64,000 bases of DNA from a virus. The notes under the pieces were generated by a model. The model ran no database searches. It saw only the letters and a program-made list of their open reading frames with translations, and was not told the DNA's origin. Of the stretch, positions 60,102 through 64,000 are shown piece after piece. The translations under genes were made by a program, and so were the position numbers. Numbering within the stretch: position 1 is the stretch's first letter; each line of letters begins with the position of its first letter. Where the stretch lies: the IMG/VR virus record IMGVR_UViG_3300030114_000003, positions 79,891 to 143,890 of that record, one strand, 5' to 3'.

Positions 60102-62378
60102 TTACATACTTTGATTATCATCTGTAGTAGTTACAAATTTAGCAGCCTCAAGTTTAGCATAATCTTTTGCTTGAGATAATATATTTCTATCTAATTGAGA
60201 ACCCATTACCAATTTATTATGCTCTCGAATAAATAATTTTTTCTTTATATCCGTTTGTGTGTCATTTGGATCTACAAATTCTGCATCTGCTAAACCTGTA
60301 GAATAATCATTTACTACTCTGTATACTTCAGCTACCCCCATTTGATTTATATATACAGGAGATGGTAAAGTAACTTTTAATTTACTTTTATGATTTTCTG
60401 GATCATTCTCATCATCAAATTCATAATCATATATCTTTTGGAATATCATAGTAAAGAATGGATTAGTTTGTCCTTGTCTTTTATATACAGCTCTTAATAG
60501 TTTATAACTAGACATAGTTAATCTAGTAGCAAAATCTACACTTTTAGATTGATCTACATAATCTAAAGGAACATCAGTAGGTCCTACTGCTAATTCTTTT
60601 AATGTTTCCATTAATTCTGGTTTAGTATCTATATCTTGTCCAGGCATATTTTCCATAGTTACAGGAGCATCACCTGATTGTCCAACTGGAATTAATGTAT
60701 CATTGAATCTACCTGAAATTCCTAAAGATGTTTTAGGATTAGATATTTCTCTGACACCCATATTTCCACGTTTAAGTTGATTCATAACACTTAATAAAGT
60801 TCTAGATATATTTGTATCTACTCTATTCTTTACATAGTAAACTCTCTTATCAAAACCTCTTGTTAATATTCCTATAGTATTTGTTGTATAAAGGTTTACA
60901 TACATACTAGCAGGGACAATAGACTTATCTAAGTCGGAAACTCCTCTATGTGTTACAGGGTCTTCATCAAACTTCATATGTACTACGTCTGCGGGTGATA
61001 TATATGTTACATTGACTGTAGTTTTACCTTTATCAAGCATTTTACTATTTTTTAATATTAAATATATTTCCTTCTTTAAATCTTGGTTATTAGTTACAAA
61101 TTTAGCATCTATCATATCAGATACTTTATCTGCTACAAATCCCATTATATCTTTCTTCTCTGACGATCTCATGTTATTGAATATAGATGTCATATTTGCC
61201 ATATTACCTTTTAATGCATTTAGACCATTCTTTTGTGGTAATAAAGTAGCAGCATAATCGCATTCTATATAGAAATATCCACCTACAGTATCTTCCTCGA
61301 AAAATAAAGGTAATATATTTTCTCTCTTTAATCTACGTACAATACAACCTTTTAAATCTAGTTTAGGATTATCCATATTCTTTTTACTTTTTGGTTTCTT
61401 TAAATTACCTGTATCTATTAGACCGTCATTCAATCCTTCAAATCCTAATTGATTTGGAACTATAGATTTATCCATAGATTTATAACCCATCTCTTGTTCA
61501 GTTATAATTTTTCTAAGATCGGTTGATTCTTTTATATATGATTGTATAGGTCCTTCATTTATATTTATATTAAAATTAACTTCATTTAAAAGCTCTCTTA
61601 GTTTATCATATTTATCGGCATCTTTATATAAACTAATAGGACCATTATTTGCTGAATCGAAATAATTATTAAAATTCAAATTAGCACTTTCACTCACATA
61701 TCTGTTATTATTTTTATCTTCTTTTTGTTTTAATAACTCCCCAATCGCTGCATCATATCCTTTTATATATATAAAACATTCACCATACTTAGCTGTAATA
61801 TCATAAAATTTATCAAACTGGTTTATTAAATCATATTTATCCTTTATATATTGTACATTCTTTTGAACTGCTGAAGTTCTATCTTCATCATTAGATGATG
61901 AAGTTACTGTATCCAAAACATTAATAAAGTCTTTTGTATTATGATCTGCACATAATACATGATCTTTTTTTACATTTAATACATCCTGCATAGTGGGAAA
62001 ATATTTTACTATTGTATCTATTATTTCTTCATATTCCAGTAATTGTTTATTTTGTATAAAATTGGGCATTACTTGTTCTGATAATTGTTTAGAATTAAAT
62101 ATAGCATCTATAGTGCTCTTACCATCATCAGACATATTATCGTTAGCTAATCTGTTATATATATTAGCCATATTAACTTGTCCTGATATTTCTTCATTAT
62201 GAGATACTAAACTATTTATAGAATCGTTTATATTCTTAGTTATATATCTAGTATCATCAGTAATATTCGCTGGTAAAAAAGTTGTATTTACTCTTAGGTC
62301 AGATATCTTATCTGATATAGATTGAGTAAATTTAGAGATTAAACTTCTATTTGGTTTTTTATCTTGGTTAATAGCCAT
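60102..62378 (-). CDS. Portal protein
   Basis: 758 residues; forms the dodecameric gate for DNA. It is close in layout to T4 gp20-like portals: an N-terminal clamp region with long helices (ITKNINDSINSLVSHNEEI); a wing with KTTVNVTYISPADVVHMKFDEDPVTHRGVSDLDK, the D-x-H/Y-x-K/M-F-D-D block; TIGILTRGFDKRVYYVKNRVDT, equivalent to gp20 R-x-PERRVFY; and GPTDVPLDYVDQSKSVDFATRLTMSSYKLL near 615. The C-terminal tail is acidic/Asn-rich. A class B motif and GAGGAGG precede it. Two genes upstream on the same strand are probably expressed before it. Confidence 0.8.
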   Translation of the reverse strand: MAINQDKKPNRSLISKFTQSISDKISDLRVNTTFLPANITDDTRYITKNINDSINSLVSHNEEISGQVNMANIYNRLANDNMSDDGKSTIDAIFNSKQLSEQVMPNFIQNKQLLEYEEIIDTIVKYFPTMQDVLNVKKDHVLCADHNTKDFINVLDTVTSSSNDEDRTSAVQKNVQYIKDKYDLINQFDKFYDITAKYGECFIYIKGYDAAIGELLKQKEDKNNNRYVSESANLNFNNYFDSANNGPISLYKDADKYDKLRELLNEVNFNININEGPIQSYIKESTDLRKIITEQEMGYKSMDKSIVPNQLGFEGLNDGLIDTGNLKKPKSKKNMDNPKLDLKGCIVRRLKRENILPLFFEEDTVGGYFYIECDYAATLLPQKNGLNALKGNMANMTSIFNNMRSSEKKDIMGFVADKVSDMIDAKFVTNNQDLKKEIYLILKNSKMLDKGKTTVNVTYISPADVVHMKFDEDPVTHRGVSDLDKSIVPASMYVNLYTTNTIGILTRGFDKRVYYVKNRVDTNISRTLLSVMNQLKRGNMGVREISNPKTSLGISGRFNDTLIPVGQSGDAPVTMENMPGQDIDTKPELMETLKELAVGPTDVPLDYVDQSKSVDFATRLTMSSYKLLRAVYKRQGQTNPFFTMIFQKIYDYEFDDENDPENHKSKLKVTLPSPVYINQMGVAEVYRVVNDYSTGLADAEFVDPNDTQTDIKKKLFIREHNKLVMGSQLDRNILSQAKDYAKLEAAKFVTTTDDNQSM

Positions 62379-62397
62379 AATTACTACCTCCTCTTAC

Positions 62398-62412
62398 ATT
62401 ATTTAAATGTTT
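62398..62412 (-). promoter_or_regulatory. Class B promoter-like motif (AACW-N6-TA)
   Basis: Minus-strand AAACATTTAAATAAT fits AACA-N6-TA, about 20 bases before the portal start. Confidence 0.45.
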
Positions 62413-62426
62413 CGAGCATAAAAAAT

Positions 62427-62449
62427 AAAGGAACTTTGCAGTTCCCTTT
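62427..62449 (-). terminator. Probable terminator
   Basis: AAAGGAAC-TTTGCA-GTTCCCTTT hairpin with one bulged base, followed on the minus strand by ATTTTTTATGC, after the stop at 62448. Confidence 0.65.
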
Positions 62450-63068
62450 AAGGTAGTTTTCTTAAATGTAAATATACAAAAACTGTTTGAGTTTTATTTA
62501 TTAGAGAGAATCTTGTAGTAAAATATAAATCTTCAGAATCATATATATCTAATAATACATTATCCTTTGCGACAATGCCTAATAATGATTTATATATACT
62601 TATACAATATTCTTGAGTTTTATACAAATAAGCACCATTGCTACTTTTAAATTCTTTATCTAAAGTTGTGTTGAACTTATTATCTTTTCTTAAATTATCT
62701 ATTAAAACATTAGGTTGTTTATTTTTTAAAGTATTATGTATTATAAATATTTTCTCTTCAAACTTTCTTATTATAAAGTCAGATTTATAATAATAATTCT
62801 TTCCTTTAAAAGTTATAAAGTCTGAATTAACTAAATCTATAACTTTATTTTCATATTTAATATTATTCTCTTTAAGAGACTTAAATAAATCCATCCAATC
62901 TTTTATATTGACAACTAAAGTTATCCAACTTGGATTTATGAATTGAGTCTCTTTTACTACAGTAAAAGTTATATCAACACCAAAAATAGTCTGCCCTCTA
63001 AGATATACTATATCAGATTTTAATATTTTAAAATTATTGATTAATACTTCTAGTTCACTTAATAACAT
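62448..63068 (-). CDS. Hypothetical protein between portal and edge gene, 206 aa
   Basis: Start ATG at 63068 (MLLSELEVLINNFKILK), with GGAGAAGAAG upstream; a longer frame (to 63182) overlaps the next gene without a ribosome site. Beta-rich: DIVYLRGQTIFGVDITFTVV and SWITLVVNIKDWMDLF. The last part holds a beta stretch ending FVYLHLRKLP. Its start nearly touches the stop of the FM-repeat gene, so the two are coupled. A connector role is possible from its position next to portal. Confidence 0.5.
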   Translation of the reverse strand: MLLSELEVLINNFKILKSDIVYLRGQTIFGVDITFTVVKETQFINPSWITLVVNIKDWMDLFKSLKENNIKYENKVIDLVNSDFITFKGKNYYYKSDFIIRKFEEKIFIIHNTLKNKQPNVLIDNLRKDNKFNTTLDKEFKSSNGAYLYKTQEYCISIYKSLLGIVAKDNVLLDIYDSEDLYFTTRFSLINKTQTVFVYLHLRKLP

Positions 63069-63069
63069 T

Positions 63070-64000
63070 CTATTCTTCTTCTCCTTCACTACTATTATCA
63101 TCATCTTGATATTTAAGTTTAGAATTCTTATCAGATGTAGTTTCTTTTTGATATCTTTTATCATTATTATATACATAATCATCTACAAATATACTATTAA
63201 CCAAACTATAATCTGGAATTCTATTTCTTGTCATAAATACTTGTTTATCTTCAATTTTATCTCTTACCATAAATTGTCTCATATTATCTGAGTTTATTCT
63301 TCTCATAAATGTAATATCAGTTCCTATAAATGGTGTTGGATTATACATTAAATTCATTTTATTAACATGATCTCTTACATCATCTATTAAATCTGAATAT
63401 GTACCGAGATTAAACCATTTATGACACATTTGTAATATACTTCTTGTCATGTAATCCTCTAAGAAATCTCCTCCACGAGTATAATATTTATTATTATAAG
63501 GATTCTCATTTTGATGGACTACTTGATCTATTATTATTTTAGCAATTTGGGAATGAGGTGCCATATTATTTTCTCTAACTTCATTAGGATATTGAGCACT
63601 ATAATCGTAATCCACTCCATTTCTAATTGTATTTACGGGTTGTCCATGAACTTTTACTTTTGAATAATCATTTAACTTTAAAGGATGAGCTACATAAGCT
63701 CCTGGGTATTTCTCTGTAGGTTTAGGGTTAGAAGCATTTGTATTATTTCCTAATATTAAACCATCTTCATAATAATTATAAAACTCTTTAGCCATCCGTG
63801 TAGTTTGATATGTAGTTTGTCTATGCACTTTACTATATCTTACATTATTCATTAAAGCTTTTGTGTATACATACTCTACATCAGCAGTTTTTTTATCTAT
63901 ACAATATTGAACTACAGTATCCATAATATTATAGAATACAAATGTTTTATAATCTTTATAAGGTAACTCTGCTATTCTGGTAGTGATATGACTATAGTCT
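63070..64000 (-). CDS. Edge virion-type protein with three FM-x-R motifs (partial)
   Basis: The 284-residue frame from 63924 continues upstream without a stop to the window edge, and its first ATG has no ribosome site, so the real start lies beyond 64000. The product is rich in Asn and Tyr (MAKEFYNYYEDGLILGNNTN; PHSQIAKIIIDQVVHQ). Residues about 205-245 hold three FM-x-R units within 25 residues: ITFMRRINSD, RQFMVRDKIED and QVFMTRNRIPD. An acidic tail follows. It neighbours the portal gene, so a virion role is possible. No family recognised. Confidence 0.6.
   Translation of the reverse strand, partial: DYSHITTRIAELPYKDYKTFVFYNIMDTVVQYCIDKKTADVEYVYTKALMNNVRYSKVHRQTTYQTTRMAKEFYNYYEDGLILGNNTNASNPKPTEKYPGAYVAHPLKLNDYSKVKVHGQPVNTIRNGVDYDYSAQYPNEVRENNMAPHSQIAKIIIDQVVHQNENPYNNKYYTRGGDFLEDYMTRSILQMCHKWFNLGTYSDLIDDVRDHVNKMNLMYNPTPFIGTDITFMRRINSDNMRQFMVRDKIEDKQVFMTRNRIPDYSLVNSIFVDDYVYNNDKRYQKETTSDKNSKLKYQDDDNSSEGEEE

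Noticed and set aside
60195-60245. LFIREHNK in the portal as a tag variant
   Set aside because: It lacks the Met and lies inside the expected portal sequence, so it is more likely coincidence.
1-64000. CRISPR array, tRNA cluster, integrase or repressor
   Set aside because: I looked for regularly spaced repeats, cloverleaf-like segments and lysogeny genes and saw none. The closest regular repeats are the promoter-like motifs and protein repeats reported above.

Overview
The window is part of the genome of a large (probably jumbo) tailed phage with a contractile tail. It is strongly AT-rich on both strands, uses standard stop codons (TAA, TAG and TGA all end genes) and strong Gram-positive type ribosome sites (GGAGG). 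Together with a DUF3232-like gene and a Spo0A-C-like gene this suggests a low-GC Firmicute host, perhaps a clostridium. I see no tRNA, CRISPR array or lysogeny gene. Two key enzymes are split or interrupted: the beta' subunit of a multisubunit RNA polymerase lies in two genes 28 kb apart, and a family B DNA polymerase starts just before motif B. This resembles giant phages of the phiKZ/AR9 kind.

Layout. 1-5.4 kb (minus): a P-loop/zinc/PD-(D/E)XK fusion, a repeat protein and small unknowns. 5.5-11.1 kb (plus): gp25-like baseplate gene, a tail or baseplate candidate and RNA polymerase beta' N-part with a group I intron. 11.3-24.3 kb (minus): virion candidate, an array of small paralogues, primase, GroEL-like chaperonin, SSB-like protein and a decayed AP2/HNH gene. 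24.4-30.3 kb (minus): metalloprotease, capsid protein, acidic repeat protein and a membrane-hairpin protein. 30.4-32.1 kb (plus): prohead protease and a virion candidate. 32.1-44.7 kb (minus): Spo0A-C-like protein, SF2 helicase, zinc-ribbon protein, beta' C-part and a Bsp6I-like protein. 44.8-47.8 kb (plus): DNA polymerase C-part with a second group I intron. 47.8-51.8 kb (plus): an accessory stretch holding a second prohead-protease-like gene, two degenerate terminase copies and a frameshifted small gene. 51.8-60.1 kb (plus): terminase, virion genes, sheath and tube. 60.1-64 kb (minus): portal and a partial gene.

Three patterns stand out. (1) A short peptide motif, FM-x-R-[DEN], recurs in otherwise unrelated proteins: at the C terminus of RNA polymerase beta' and the helicase, at the N terminus of intron endonucleases and a 504-aa protein, three times in the protein at the right edge, and as almost the whole of a 19-residue peptide. 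(2) Both introns interrupt catalytic motifs exactly (beta' DFDGD; polymerase motif C); the splice sites can be placed by reading frame and by P1 pairing. (3) Two promoter-like classes occur: a 20-25 bp AT motif upstream of mostly non-structural genes, and AAC[AT]-N6-T[AT] upstream of capsid, portal, sheath, terminase and polymerase genes.

The genes together give phage-directed transcription (beta'), replication (primase, helicase, polymerase, SSB-like), folding (chaperonin), head assembly (capsid, protease, portal, terminase) and the tail (gp25, sheath, tube). RNA polymerase beta, the rest of the DNA polymerase and the lysis genes must lie outside the window.
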